Source: Gammaproteobacteria bacterium
Lineage (GTDB): Bacteria > Pseudomonadota > Gammaproteobacteria > Competibacterales > Competibacteraceae
Assembly (NCBI GenBank): GCA_024235135.1
Contig: JACKMZ010000005.1
Coordinates: forward strand, 124,001-188,000
Length of the DNA: 64,000 nt
Reading direction: 5' to 3'
The notes under the pieces were generated by a model. That model did not search any database. It was not told the origin of the DNA and worked only from the letters and a program-made list of their open reading frames with translations. Positions 8,301 to 16,930 of this stretch are shown one piece after another. The position numbers were made by a program, and so were the translations under genes. Within the stretch, counting starts at the first letter, position 1. Each line of letters starts with the position of its first letter.

Positions 8301-11119
8301 ACGCGCTGATTCGCGCGCTGCGTGACCGCTTGCCGACGACGCTGGTGCATTTGTGGTCGCTGACCGGTTGCGAACCGTCCGCCGAACAGGCCCGGCAACG
8401 GGGTTTCTACAGCCTGCTGTATCTGGCCAAGGCCCTGGGCCGATGCAACGTCATGGAGCCCGTGCAGATCGCCGTCGTCGTCGACGGTCTACAGGATGTC
8501 GGCGGGACGGAGCCGTTGTATCCGGTCAAGGCGACGCTGTACGGTCCGCAACTGGTCATTCCGCACGAGTATTTGAATCTGCGTTGCCGCACCATCGACG
8601 CGCTGTGGCCGCAGGAGGGGTCGGACCGCGCCATCCTGGCCGAGCGCCTGCTGGCCGATCTGGCGCAACCTCCGGTTCTGGCCGAGTCCTTCGTCGCCTA
8701 TCGGGGAAAGCAGCGGTTGAAACAGGTTTTCACCCCGGTCGAACTGGCTTCCGGCTCGGGCAGGCCGGCCCGTTTGCGCCAGAACGGCGTTTATCTGATC
8801 ACCGGCGGACTCGGCGGCGTGGGCCTGGAAATCGCCCGATACCTGGCGCGGGCGGCGAACGCGCGGTTGATTCTCACCGGCCGCCGCGCGCCGCCGCCGC
8901 GCGAGGAATGGCCGCAATGGCTGGCGTCGGACGCGCAGCGGTCGCCGGTCGGCGGCGGCGCGATTCATTGGGACATGCTGACCCAGCGCGATTTCATCAC
9001 GGCCAAGGCAAGCGAAATCGAACGGCAACTGGGCATCCGGGGACTGGCGGATTATCCCGATCTGGAACCGGCGCTCTATCGGCTCTGCGCGCGTCTGCTG
9101 CTGGAATATCTCCAGACCGGCGGCGTCGACGCGACCCGGACGTACACCCGCCCGGAACTGGCCGAACGACTGCGGATCGTGCCCAAATTCGCCAAGTTCT
9201 TCGAGTTCGTGCTCGACGTGCTGGAACGCCAGGGGGTCATCGAAACCCGCGACGGGCAGGTCCGCTTCCTGCGCGATCCCGGACCGGCCGAACCGCTGCG
9301 CCAGGAACTGGCCGAACGCTTCCCCGGTTTCCGGCCCATGCTGAAGCTGATCGATCACTGCGTCCGGCATTACGGTCCCGCGCTCAGCGGCGAGATCGAA
9401 GCCATCGGCGTACTGTTTCCCGACGGCGGCGAGGGCTTAATGCTGGAATCGGCCAAGGCCACGGTGGAGTTCGTCAATCACCGGGTCTACCGGATGCTGT
9501 TCCGGGAAATCGTCGCCCAACTCATCGATCAGGCGGGCGGACGCCCCTTGCGCATTCTGGAAGTGGGCGGCGGCAACGGCATACTGACCGGGGTGTTGGC
9601 GCCCAGCCTCAAAGGCCGTCCGGTCGAATATCACTTTACCGATCTCGGCAAGTCGTTCGTGCTCGCCGCCCAGCAAAAGGCCGCGGACTACGGTTTCGAC
9701 TTCATGCGCTTCGCGACGCTGGACATTGCCAGGGATTTGACCGCGCAGGGTTTCGCGGCGCGCAGTTTCGACATCGTCGTGGGTCTGGACGTGGTCCACG
9801 CGACGCCGAACATCGGCCAGACGATAGACAATCTGCGCGCCGTGCTGAGCCCGAACGGCCTGCTGTGCCTACTGGAAACCGTGAAATCCCGACCCTGGGA
9901 CGACATGGTGGCTGGTCTCGCGGAAGGCTGGTGGTACGGGGAAGACGAGCTGCGCCACGGTCCCCCGCTGTTGACCCTGGACCGTTGGGACGCCGCGCTG
10001 GCCAACCGGGGATTCGCCAACGTCGTCAGCTATCCTTGCGATCCCGACAAACGCCGCGATTCGGATTGCGGATTGATCATCGCGCAACAGCCCGACGACG
10101 GTAGCGCCCGCGCCGAAGCGGTCGATCGAGCGAGCGATCGGACGCGCGATCAGGTGCGGGGTCTGCTGGAACTGGAACGGCTGGGCGCGGAGGTCTGGGC
10201 GCGGGCCGTCGATGTCGCGGACCGCGAGGCCATGGCGCGGCTGATCGACGAAGCGCGCGCGCGTTTCGGTGCGATCGACGGCGTGGTCCATGCGGCGATG
10301 GCGATGCGCAGCGGCGCGATACAACTCAAGGAACCCGACCAAGTGACGGCGGAATTCGCGGCCAAGATCGCGGGCGCCGAGGTGTTGGACGCGCTGTTGC
10401 CCGCCGAAACGCTGGATTTCACCGTGTACTGTTCGTCGGTGGGCGCGCGGGTCGGCGGCTTCGGGGACGTGGCGTATTGCGCCGCCTGCAATTACCTCGA
10501 CGCCTTCGCCCATTACAAAACCCGGCAGGGCGCTTTTGCGGTGGCGGTCGATTGGGATCGTTGGCAAGGCGTCGGTTTCGCCCGCGATTATGAACACTGG
10601 CACGAGAAGATGACCGGACGCGCCCTGCTCGGCGGGATGAGTCCCGCCGCCGGCGTGGAGGCGTTCGAGCGGATTCTGCGTCAATCGGTCCTGCCGCAGA
10701 TCGTGGTCCGCGCCGAGGCGGACGGCGCGGCGGCGATAACCGAATCGTCCACCCTACGGACTCCGCCGACAGCCGCGCAAACGGCCCCGTCGCGGCGGCA
10801 TCCCCGGCCGGCGCTGGCCTCGGCCTACGCGCCGCCATCGAGTCCGACCGAACAGGCCATCGCCGCCGTTTGGCAGGACGTGTTCAGCATCGATGGGATC
10901 GGCCGGCACGACGATTTCAGCGAACTCGGCGGGGATTCGCTGATCGCCATCCAGATCTGTTCCCGGTTGCGTGAACGCTTGCGAATGAACGTGGAAGTGC
11001 GGGCCTTGTTCGAAGCCCCCACGGTAGCCGCCCTGGCGGCTCGTCTGGCGGATGGCGGGCCGACCGACGCGGTCGACGCGGTCGACGCGGTCGATGACGA
11101 AGAGGAGGGCGTGGTGTGA
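5366..11119 (+). CDS. Type I PKS: KS-AT-KR with embedded C-methyltransferase-ACP
   Basis: A 1917-residue module that adds one malonyl unit to the peptide. KS: residues about 9-435, active Cys181 (NTACSTSL), HGTGT and KTNFGHLDTAAG. AT: about 525-830, GHSLGEY with Ser624; HAFH at 720-723 fits malonyl-CoA rather than methylmalonyl-CoA. The ketoreductase is split. Its nucleotide motif TGGLGGVG is at about 1146, and its Ser/Tyr part (CSSVGA, Tyr1704 in YCAACN) is near the end. About 400 residues carrying a methyltransferase (LEVGGGNG at about 1397, then DVVHAT and EGWW, typical of PKS C-methyltransferases) lie between. ACP Ser1858 (LGGDSL) is close to the C-terminus, followed by an acidic tail. 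The start ATG overlaps the upstream stop and has AGGAG at 5355-5359. Expected output: alpha-methyl, beta-hydroxy ketide. The longer open frame upstream is a shadow. Confidence 0.95.
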   Translation: MTATESGLEPIAIVGMSCRFPGAPDLAAFWRNLRDGVESVTFFSDEELLAAGVSPALLEAPGYVKARAVVPDIEGFDAAFFGYTPGEAELTDPQQRIFLECAWHALEHAGYHPDAGEIRVGVYAGAGWNAYLSNRWSALREAARNGGEFQILLGNDKDFLATRVSYKLNLRGPSVSVNTACSTSLVAVQFACQSLWTYQCDLALAGGVALQIPQNQGYLYQEGGILSPDGHCRAFDAQAQGTVSGSGAGVVALKRLSEAVADGDTIHAVIRGVAINNDGAAKIGYTAPSVEGQTEVIAEAQALGGVDPATITYVEAHGTGTTLGDPIEFAALRQAFADTARPGQYCALGSVKTNFGHLDTAAGIAGLIKTTLALRHRALPPSLHFQRPNPAMDLGNSPFYVNTVLRDWESDTGPRRAGVSSFGIGGTNAHVVLEEAPAPAPSAPARPAQLLVVSARTDEALNQACRNLADHFASHPDSELADAAHTLAVGRKAFARRRAWVCHDVAEAARLLSDSTPGPDGEAAQPGPVAFLLPGQGAQYPGMGRALYRTEPVFRNVLDECAELLRPHLGLDLRTVLYDPDAGPAAHRLQQTELAQPALFAVEYALARLWMSWGIQPSQLLGHSLGEYVAACLAGVFSLGDALYLVARRGQLMQKLPPGAMLAAPLPEAELQPLLGAELALAAVNGPRQCVASGPHEAVERLRSALTARGVDSIRLDTSHAFHSAMMEPMLDAFFDCAARLSFSPPQIPYLSNLSGAWIRAEQATDPEYWVRHLRSTVRFEPGLRTLLTEADPIVLEVGPGQTLGGLALRHPARRERPVLASLPRQPEADSAFTLTTLGQLWCLGMPVDWRGYYGNERRRRVALPGYPFERRRYWLEDAPAPAGPEVASSKPSAPATPLGSALHERFSVPSWQQSLWPPIDDRPPTGRWLVFLDDDGLGEQLASRLPAGQAVTVRPGPAFARDGADGYTVNPERPDDYDALIRALRDRLPTTLVHLWSLTGCEPSAEQARQRGFYSLLYLAKALGRCNVMEPVQIAVVVDGLQDVGGTEPLYPVKATLYGPQLVIPHEYLNLRCRTIDALWPQEGSDRAILAERLLADLAQPPVLAESFVAYRGKQRLKQVFTPVELASGSGRPARLRQNGVYLITGGLGGVGLEIARYLARAANARLILTGRRAPPPREEWPQWLASDAQRSPVGGGAIHWDMLTQRDFITAKASEIERQLGIRGLADYPDLEPALYRLCARLLLEYLQTGGVDATRTYTRPELAERLRIVPKFAKFFEFVLDVLERQGVIETRDGQVRFLRDPGPAEPLRQELAERFPGFRPMLKLIDHCVRHYGPALSGEIEAIGVLFPDGGEGLMLESAKATVEFVNHRVYRMLFREIVAQLIDQAGGRPLRILEVGGGNGILTGVLAPSLKGRPVEYHFTDLGKSFVLAAQQKAADYGFDFMRFATLDIARDLTAQGFAARSFDIVVGLDVVHATPNIGQTIDNLRAVLSPNGLLCLLETVKSRPWDDMVAGLAEGWWYGEDELRHGPPLLTLDRWDAALANRGFANVVSYPCDPDKRRDSDCGLIIAQQPDDGSARAEAVDRASDRTRDQVRGLLELERLGAEVWARAVDVADREAMARLIDEARARFGAIDGVVHAAMAMRSGAIQLKEPDQVTAEFAAKIAGAEVLDALLPAETLDFTVYCSSVGARVGGFGDVAYCAACNYLDAFAHYKTRQGAFAVAVDWDRWQGVGFARDYEHWHEKMTGRALLGGMSPAAGVEAFERILRQSVLPQIVVRAEADGAAAITESSTLRTPPTAAQTAPSRRHPRPALASAYAPPSSPTEQAIAAVWQDVFSIDGIGRHDDFSELGGDSLIAIQICSRLRERLRMNVEVRALFEAPTVAALAARLADGGPTDAVDAVDAVDDEEEGVV
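11066..11092 (+). repeat. Three tandem copies of a 9-bp unit in the PKS tail
   Basis: The unit gacgcggtc is repeated three times without mismatch, encoding Asp-Ala-Val three times just after the ACP. A run of acidic residues (DDEEEGVV) follows and ends the protein. The repeat is in frame, so copy-number change would only lengthen or shorten the linker. Confidence 0.85.
11102..11109 (+). promoter_or_regulatory. Ribosome binding site for a GTG-started NRPS gene
   Basis: GAGGAGGG is 6 bases before the GTG at 11116, which itself overlaps the PKS stop codon. This strong site supports the GTG start, as does the complete TubC-type docking domain that begins there. Confidence 0.75.
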
Positions 11120-14100
11120 GTTTGGGCCAGGTGAGGAACTTCTTGGCTACGCTGCGTCGGCAGGGCGTTCGGCTTTGGGCCGACGAGGACGGGCAGTTGC
11201 GCTACAAGGCTCCGAAGGGCGTCATGAATCCCGCCCTGCTGGCCGAATTGCGGGCCTGCAAGAGCGATATTCTGGGGATTTTGGGCGATGCGGGGGCGGA
11301 CGTCGCGGACGAGGCGATTCCAGCCGGTCCCGCGGATCGCCGCGAAGCCCCGTTGTCGTTTTCTCAGCAACGGCTGTGGTTTCTCCAGCAACTGGAAGGA
11401 CCCAGTCCCGTTTACAACATCGCCCACGCGGTGCGCCTCACGGGCCGATTGAATAAGGCCAGCCTGCAACGCAGCTTCGACACTTTGTTGAGCCGACACG
11501 CCATTTTGCGCACGGCTTTCGTCTCGGTGGCCGGCGAAGCCGTGCAACGGATCGCGCCCCAGTTGACGCTGGAATGGGTGGAAGACGATCTGAGCGATCG
11601 GCCGGCCGGAGAACGCGAGCGACGTGTCCAGGAACGCTGCGCCGAACTGGCGGGCGCGAGCTTCGATTTCGGACAGGCGCCGCTGTTGAACGCTCGGTTA
11701 TTGCGTTTGAGAGAAGCCGAGCATGTGCTGATTCTGGTGCTGCACCACATGATCGCCGATGGCTGGTCGCTGGGCGTGTTGATCCGCGAATTCTGCACGC
11801 TCTACCGGGCTTATGCCGCTGGCGATCCGGCCATCCTGCCGGCCTTGCCCATTCAGTACGCGGATTTCGTCGATTGGCAACGCACGCGCTTGCGCGGCGA
11901 CCTGTTGCAATCGCAACTGGCCTTTTGGCGGCGGCAACTCGCGGCCGCGCCGTTGGTTCTGGATTTGCCGACCGACCGGCCGCGTCCGCCGATGCTGACC
12001 TATCGCGGCGCGACCGAGGTATTCCACATCGCGCCGGATCTTACCCAAGCCGTATACGCCCTGGCCCGGCAGTCCGGCGCCAGTCTGTTCATGGTCGGCC
12101 TGGCGGCTTTCGGCGTGTTGCTCGGACGCTACGGCGGGCAGCGCGACCTGCTGATCGGCGCGCCGGTCGCCAACCGCAACCGGCGGGAACTGGAGCCCTT
12201 GATCGGCTTTTTCGTCAACACCCTGGCGATGCGCGTGGATTGGCGCGACGACCCGCCGTTCACGGTGCTGTTGGAGCGGGTCCGGCGCATGGCGCTGATG
12301 GCCTACGAACACCAGGACACCCCGTTCGAAAAGCTGGTCGAGATGCTGGAGCCGGAGCGGGATTTAAGCCGGCTGCCGCTGATTCAGGCGATGTTCCGGG
12401 TGGAAAATTCCCGCATGATCGAAACCCCGGAACTGCCCGGTCTCGGACTGGAACCGGTCGTGTTCGAACGCGGTGGCGCCAGTTTCGAGCTGACCTTGAT
12501 GCTGCGCGAAACCGCCGGCGGGCTGGAAGGCAATCTGGAATACAACCGCGACCTGTATCGTTCCGAAAGCATCCGCGCCCTGGTGGAGCGTTTTCAGACC
12601 TTGCTGACGGCGATTACGGCCGACCCGCAGCGCCGCGTGGCGACCCTGCCGCTACTCACCGAGCACGAACGCCGCCTGCTGACGGAATGGTCCGGTCGGG
12701 CGGCTTGCGCCAGCGATCAGAGTCTGCCCGAACGGTTTCGGGCGCAGGCGGCGAAATACCCCGACCGGAGCGCGCTGGTCCACGGCGATACACGGCTCGG
12801 CTACGCGGAACTCGATCGGCGCAGCAATCATCTGGCCTGGCGTTTGAAGGAGCAGGGCGTGGGGCCGGAAACCGTGGTCGGACTCTGGTTGGATCGCTCG
12901 CCGAATGTCGTGTTGGCCATGCTGGCCGTGCTCAAGGCCGGCGGCGCTTATCTGCCCCTGGACCCGACCCATCCCCGGCAACGTCTGGCCAAGATGCTGG
13001 GCGACGCGCGCGCGTCGGTCGTCGTCACCCAACCGTCCCGAATGGCCGAGGTGCGCCGCCTGGAGTGCGGCGCGCGGCTGTTGGAACTGGACGAGGCGGA
13101 CGACGGCTGGGCGGACGCGCCGCCGCCCGTGGCCATTTCCCCGGACAGTCTGGCCTACGTCCTGTATACCTCCGGCACCACCGGTCAACCCAAGGGCGTG
13201 ATGATGCCGCACCGTTCCATCGTCGCCCTGGTCGACGCGCTGGAACAGGCCATCTATCGCCGCTATCCGGGACCGCTGCAGGTGGCGCTGCTGGCGGCGC
13301 TGTCCTTCGATGCCTCGGCGCAACAGATTTACGGCGGTTTATTGCAGGGTCATACGCTGCACCTGGTCGATTTGGAAACCCGCCGCGACCCGGAGGCTTT
13401 GCGCGATCTGCTGAGCGCCCACGCCATCGATCTCGCGGACTGCACGCCCAGCCTGCTCGGCATGCTGGCTCAGACGCGCGTGGCCGTCGGACCGACGCTC
13501 AAGCATCTGTTGGTGGGCGGCGAGCCGTTGTCGGATGAGCTGCTGGATACGTTCCGCGCCGTCAATCCCGGCGTGGCCATCACCAATGTCTACGGCGTCA
13601 GCGAATGCGGCGTGGATTCGACCGCCTGGACCCTGGAAACCGACGGCGCGGCGTTGCCCGCCATCATTCCCATTGGCCGACCGCTGACCAACGCGGAGAT
13701 TCACATTCTCGACGCGCAGGGTCTGCCGGTCCCCATCGGTCTGGTTGGCGAGTTGTGCATCGCCGGTCCCGGCGTCGGGCGCGGCTATCTGCACCGGCCG
13801 GATCTGACGGCCGACCGTTTCGTTCCGCATCCCGACCGCCCCGGCGAGCGTCTTTACCGAACCGGCGATCGCGCGCGCTGGAATCGTTCGGGGGAGATCG
13901 AGTATCTGGGCCGTTTCGATCATCAGGTCAAGATTCGCGGGCACCGCGTCGAACTGGGCGAAATCGAATCCCGGTTGCGTGAACATCCCTTGGTGCGCGA
14001 GGCGGCGGTGGCCGTGCACGAAATCGTTCCGGGACAACGGGAACTGGTGGCGTATCTGGTCCAGGACGCGTCGCTGACGGTGGTCGAATTGCGCGCCTTC

Positions 14101-15903
14101 GCCGCGCAGACGCTGCTGGATCACATGCTGCCCAGCCAGTTCCTGAGCTTGCCGGCCCTGCCGCTGAACCCCAGCGGCAAGCTGGATCGCGCCGCCCTGC
14201 CCAAGCCGACGCCGAACGCGGCGTCGTTGAATCCGGGTAGCGGCCACGTCGCGCCGCGCGACGAACGGGAACGGCATCTGGCGGAAGTCTGGCAGGCGGT
14301 GCTCAGTCGCGACGGCATCGGCATCCATGACAATTACTTCGCGCTGGGCGGCGATTCCATCAAGGCCCTGCAAATCGTCACCCGCCTGACCGAGCGAGGT
14401 TTCCGTTTGGCGCTGCGCGATCTGTTCGCCAGCCCCACCATCGAAGCCCTGGCTCCGTTGTTGCGGCACGTCGGGAAACGCAACGAAGAACCGGAACCGC
14501 TCAGCGGCCCGGCGCCGTTGACCGCCGTGCAAACGGCCTTTTTCCGGGGATTCGATGGGGCCGTTTCGCATTTCAATCAAGCCGTTCTGCTGGCGCCGGC
14601 CCGGCCGCTCAGCGAGTCGCCGTTGCGATCCGCCCTGCAGGCCGTGCAGGATCATCACCCGAGTCTGCGGATGCGCTTTCATCGACAGGACGGCGGATGG
14701 CGGCAAATACTGCCCGCCGACAAGGGGCCGGTTGCGCTGATCCGGGTCGATCTGAGCGCGGCCAGCGATCCCGAGGCCGAGTTGCGCGAGGACGCCAAGC
14801 GGCGTCAACGCCTTCTGGATTTGGCCAACGGGCCGTTGTTTCTGGCGATCCATTATGTTTTGCCGGACGCCGAGAAACTGCTGCTGATCGCGCATCATCT
14901 GCTGGTGGACGGCGTTTCCTGGCGCATTCTGCTCGATGATCTGGCGCTTGCCTATGGACAGGCCGAGGCCGGGGACGCGATTGGGTTGCCCGCCGTTCCC
15001 ACGAGCTTCCTGGCCTGGGCCGAACGGATACGCCGCCACGTCGATCAGGCCCAACAGACCGATAACCCGTTGCACGCTGAGCGGCCTTACTGGCGATCGC
15101 TGAACGATGCGCAACCGCCATCGCTGCCCTTGGCCGAACCGGCGACGGCGAGCACTTACCGCGACTGCGCGGTGCAATCCGTCGCGCTGTCCGCCGAGCG
15201 GACCGAAGCCTTGCTGACCCGCGTCCACGGGGCCTACAACACGGAAATCAACGACCTGCTGCTCACCGCGCTGGGCCGCGCCCTGTGCCGCTGGCACGGG
15301 GGTTGCCGGACCCTGCTGACGCTGGAAGGCCACGGCCGCGAACCCTTGTTCGACGATTTGGACGTCGGCCGCACCGTCGGCTGGTTCACCAGCGCCTTTC
15401 CGGTCTGGCTGGATTTGGGCGAGGACGACGACCTGGGCCGCCAGATCAAACGGATCAAGGAGAATCTGCGGCAGGCGCCGAACAAAGGCGTCGGCTACGG
15501 CCTGCTCAACGAACTCTCGTCGAACGCCCCTCTGTGGGAAACGAAGCCGTTGGTGCGATTCAATTATCTGGGGCAATTCCAGGGCGAGGGCGGGGGTTTG
15601 TTCCGCCTGCTCACGGAAGACTGCGGCCCGCTGGTCGATCCCGCCGCCCGTCCCGACTATCCGCTCGATTGGGTCGCGCTGGTCGCCGACGGCCGTTTGC
15701 AACTCACGCTGATCTACGACCGCCAGCGTCTTTCCCCGGAGGCCGCCGCGACGCTGGCCGACGCCCTGCGCCGCGAGTTGGACGCCGTTATCGATCATGC
15801 GCGGAACCAACGGGAAACCGAGCTGACGCCTTCGGATATCGACTACGACGGATTCGATATCGATCAATTGGAAAACTTCCTGGACAACCTAGCCGCGAAC
15901 TGA
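11116..15903 (+). CDS. NRPS: TubC-type docking domain-C-A(Gln)-PCP-E
   Basis: A protein of 1595 residues. Residues 1-55 resemble the TubC N-terminal docking fold (LWADEDGQLRYKAPKG, then LLAELRACKSDILGIL). An LCL condensation domain follows (about 74-500; SFSQQRLWFL, HHMIADGWS). The A domain (about 530-1025; YTSGTTGQPKG) gives the pocket code DAQDLGVVD(K), which I recognise as a glutamine code. The carrier (GGDSIKAL, Ser about 1081) has the GGDS form usual before epimerases. An epimerisation domain completes the protein (about 1130-1580; HHLLVDGVSWR, VGWFTS). It should add D-Gln to the methylated ketide. The N-terminal docking domain probably pairs with the acidic tail of the PKS. Confidence 0.95.
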   Translation: MSLGQVRNFLATLRRQGVRLWADEDGQLRYKAPKGVMNPALLAELRACKSDILGILGDAGADVADEAIPAGPADRREAPLSFSQQRLWFLQQLEGPSPVYNIAHAVRLTGRLNKASLQRSFDTLLSRHAILRTAFVSVAGEAVQRIAPQLTLEWVEDDLSDRPAGERERRVQERCAELAGASFDFGQAPLLNARLLRLREAEHVLILVLHHMIADGWSLGVLIREFCTLYRAYAAGDPAILPALPIQYADFVDWQRTRLRGDLLQSQLAFWRRQLAAAPLVLDLPTDRPRPPMLTYRGATEVFHIAPDLTQAVYALARQSGASLFMVGLAAFGVLLGRYGGQRDLLIGAPVANRNRRELEPLIGFFVNTLAMRVDWRDDPPFTVLLERVRRMALMAYEHQDTPFEKLVEMLEPERDLSRLPLIQAMFRVENSRMIETPELPGLGLEPVVFERGGASFELTLMLRETAGGLEGNLEYNRDLYRSESIRALVERFQTLLTAITADPQRRVATLPLLTEHERRLLTEWSGRAACASDQSLPERFRAQAAKYPDRSALVHGDTRLGYAELDRRSNHLAWRLKEQGVGPETVVGLWLDRSPNVVLAMLAVLKAGGAYLPLDPTHPRQRLAKMLGDARASVVVTQPSRMAEVRRLECGARLLELDEADDGWADAPPPVAISPDSLAYVLYTSGTTGQPKGVMMPHRSIVALVDALEQAIYRRYPGPLQVALLAALSFDASAQQIYGGLLQGHTLHLVDLETRRDPEALRDLLSAHAIDLADCTPSLLGMLAQTRVAVGPTLKHLLVGGEPLSDELLDTFRAVNPGVAITNVYGVSECGVDSTAWTLETDGAALPAIIPIGRPLTNAEIHILDAQGLPVPIGLVGELCIAGPGVGRGYLHRPDLTADRFVPHPDRPGERLYRTGDRARWNRSGEIEYLGRFDHQVKIRGHRVELGEIESRLREHPLVREAAVAVHEIVPGQRELVAYLVQDASLTVVELRAFAAQTLLDHMLPSQFLSLPALPLNPSGKLDRAALPKPTPNAASLNPGSGHVAPRDERERHLAEVWQAVLSRDGIGIHDNYFALGGDSIKALQIVTRLTERGFRLALRDLFASPTIEALAPLLRHVGKRNEEPEPLSGPAPLTAVQTAFFRGFDGAVSHFNQAVLLAPARPLSESPLRSALQAVQDHHPSLRMRFHRQDGGWRQILPADKGPVALIRVDLSAASDPEAELREDAKRRQRLLDLANGPLFLAIHYVLPDAEKLLLIAHHLLVDGVSWRILLDDLALAYGQAEAGDAIGLPAVPTSFLAWAERIRRHVDQAQQTDNPLHAERPYWRSLNDAQPPSLPLAEPATASTYRDCAVQSVALSAERTEALLTRVHGAYNTEINDLLLTALGRALCRWHGGCRTLLTLEGHGREPLFDDLDVGRTVGWFTSAFPVWLDLGEDDDLGRQIKRIKENLRQAPNKGVGYGLLNELSSNAPLWETKPLVRFNYLGQFQGEGGGLFRLLTEDCGPLVDPAARPDYPLDWVALVADGRLQLTLIYDRQRLSPEAAATLADALRRELDAVIDHARNQRETELTPSDIDYDGFDIDQLENFLDNLAAN

Positions 15904-15910
15904 AACCGTG

Positions 15911-16918
15911 ATGAATCTAGCCAACACGATGACCCCGGTAGCCGCTGAGATCGTCGCGGAATGCCGGGAATCCACGACCTTGCCCCTGGTGGTCGCGGCG
16001 CCCGCCGATTTGGGCGACGCCAGCGCCTGGGCCGCCGGCAACCTGCGCTGGATCGAGGACAAGCTGCTGCGCCACGGCGCGCTATTGTTCCGGGGTTTCG
16101 GGTTGACCGAAGCGCCGGCCTTCGAGGCGTTCACTCGGTCGATTGCCAAGGATTTCCCGGAATTTCCCGAAGAATCCTCGCCTCGCACCCGCCTCAACGG
16201 CGCGGTGTTCACCTCCACCGATTATCCGGCGGCCTATCCGATTCAGTTCCACAATGAGTATTCCTATAGCCAATGTTGGCCGTTGCGGATTTTCTTCTGT
16301 TGCCTGGCGCCCCCGGCGACGGAGGGTCAAACGCCCATCGCCGACAGCCGCAAGGTCTTGAATCGTTTGCGCCCGGAAACCCGCGAGAAATTCATGCGCT
16401 TGGGCGTGATGTATCGGCGCAATTACATGGAGGGCATGGGCGTGAGCTGGCAGGAAGCGTTTCTCACCGGCGACAGGGCCACGGTCGAAGCGCGTTGCCG
16501 CCAGCTCGGCATCGCCTGGGAATGGCTGGACGACGATCAGTTGCGCACCACCCAACAGGCGCCCGCCGTGGCGCGCCATCCCGCGACGGGCGAACGGGTC
16601 TGGTTCAACCACGGCTATTTCTTCAACATCCATGCCCTGGAACCGCTGGAACTGCGGGAATTTCTGTTGACGCAGCCGGAGGACGACCTGTCGACCAACA
16701 CCTATTACGGCGACGGCTCCCCCATCGCGCCCGAAACGATCGCCGAGATCGCCGCCGCCTATGCCGCCGAAGCCGTGATGTTCGATTGGCGGCCGGGCGA
16801 CGTGATGCTGATCGACAACATGCTCAGCGCCCACGCCCGCCGTCCTTACAGCGGGCCGCGCAAGATAGTCACGGTGCTGGCCGATCCTTGCCTACGGCCC
16901 TCCCTTCCGACGCTCTGA
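15911..16918 (+). CDS. TauD/SyrP-like Fe(II)/2-oxoglutarate dioxygenase
   Basis: A 335-residue TauD/TfdA-family protein. The metal ligands are visible as His114-x-Glu116 (FHNEYSY) and His308 (AHARRPY), with a downstream Arg expected to hold 2-oxoglutarate. Relatives in NRPS clusters, such as SyrP, hydroxylate a side-chain carbon of a carrier-bound amino acid. Because the gene sits between two Gln modules, hydroxylation of a Gln or a neighbouring residue is plausible but unproven. A hydroxyl made here could be the site for the carbamoyltransferase encoded downstream. The ATG at 15911 is preferred over the in-frame GTG three bases earlier. The ribosome site is weak, and translation may rely on the gene ending at 15903. 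Confidence 0.88.
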   Translation: MNLANTMTPVAAEIVAECRESTTLPLVVAAPADLGDASAWAAGNLRWIEDKLLRHGALLFRGFGLTEAPAFEAFTRSIAKDFPEFPEESSPRTRLNGAVFTSTDYPAAYPIQFHNEYSYSQCWPLRIFFCCLAPPATEGQTPIADSRKVLNRLRPETREKFMRLGVMYRRNYMEGMGVSWQEAFLTGDRATVEARCRQLGIAWEWLDDDQLRTTQQAPAVARHPATGERVWFNHGYFFNIHALEPLELREFLLTQPEDDLSTNTYYGDGSPIAPETIAEIAAAYAAEAVMFDWRPGDVMLIDNMLSAHARRPYSGPRKIVTVLADPCLRPSLPTL

Positions 16919-16930
16919 GGAAACCGCGAA

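Noticed and set aside
11066..11092. CRISPR-like or regulatory repeat
   Set aside because: Only three adjacent 9-bp units with no spacers, in frame inside the PKS C-terminus; a coding tandem repeat.
13339..15867. 842-codon minus-strand open frame opposite the Gln NRPS
   Set aside because: No ribosome site or family resemblance. It mirrors the codon bias of the NRPS on the plus strand.
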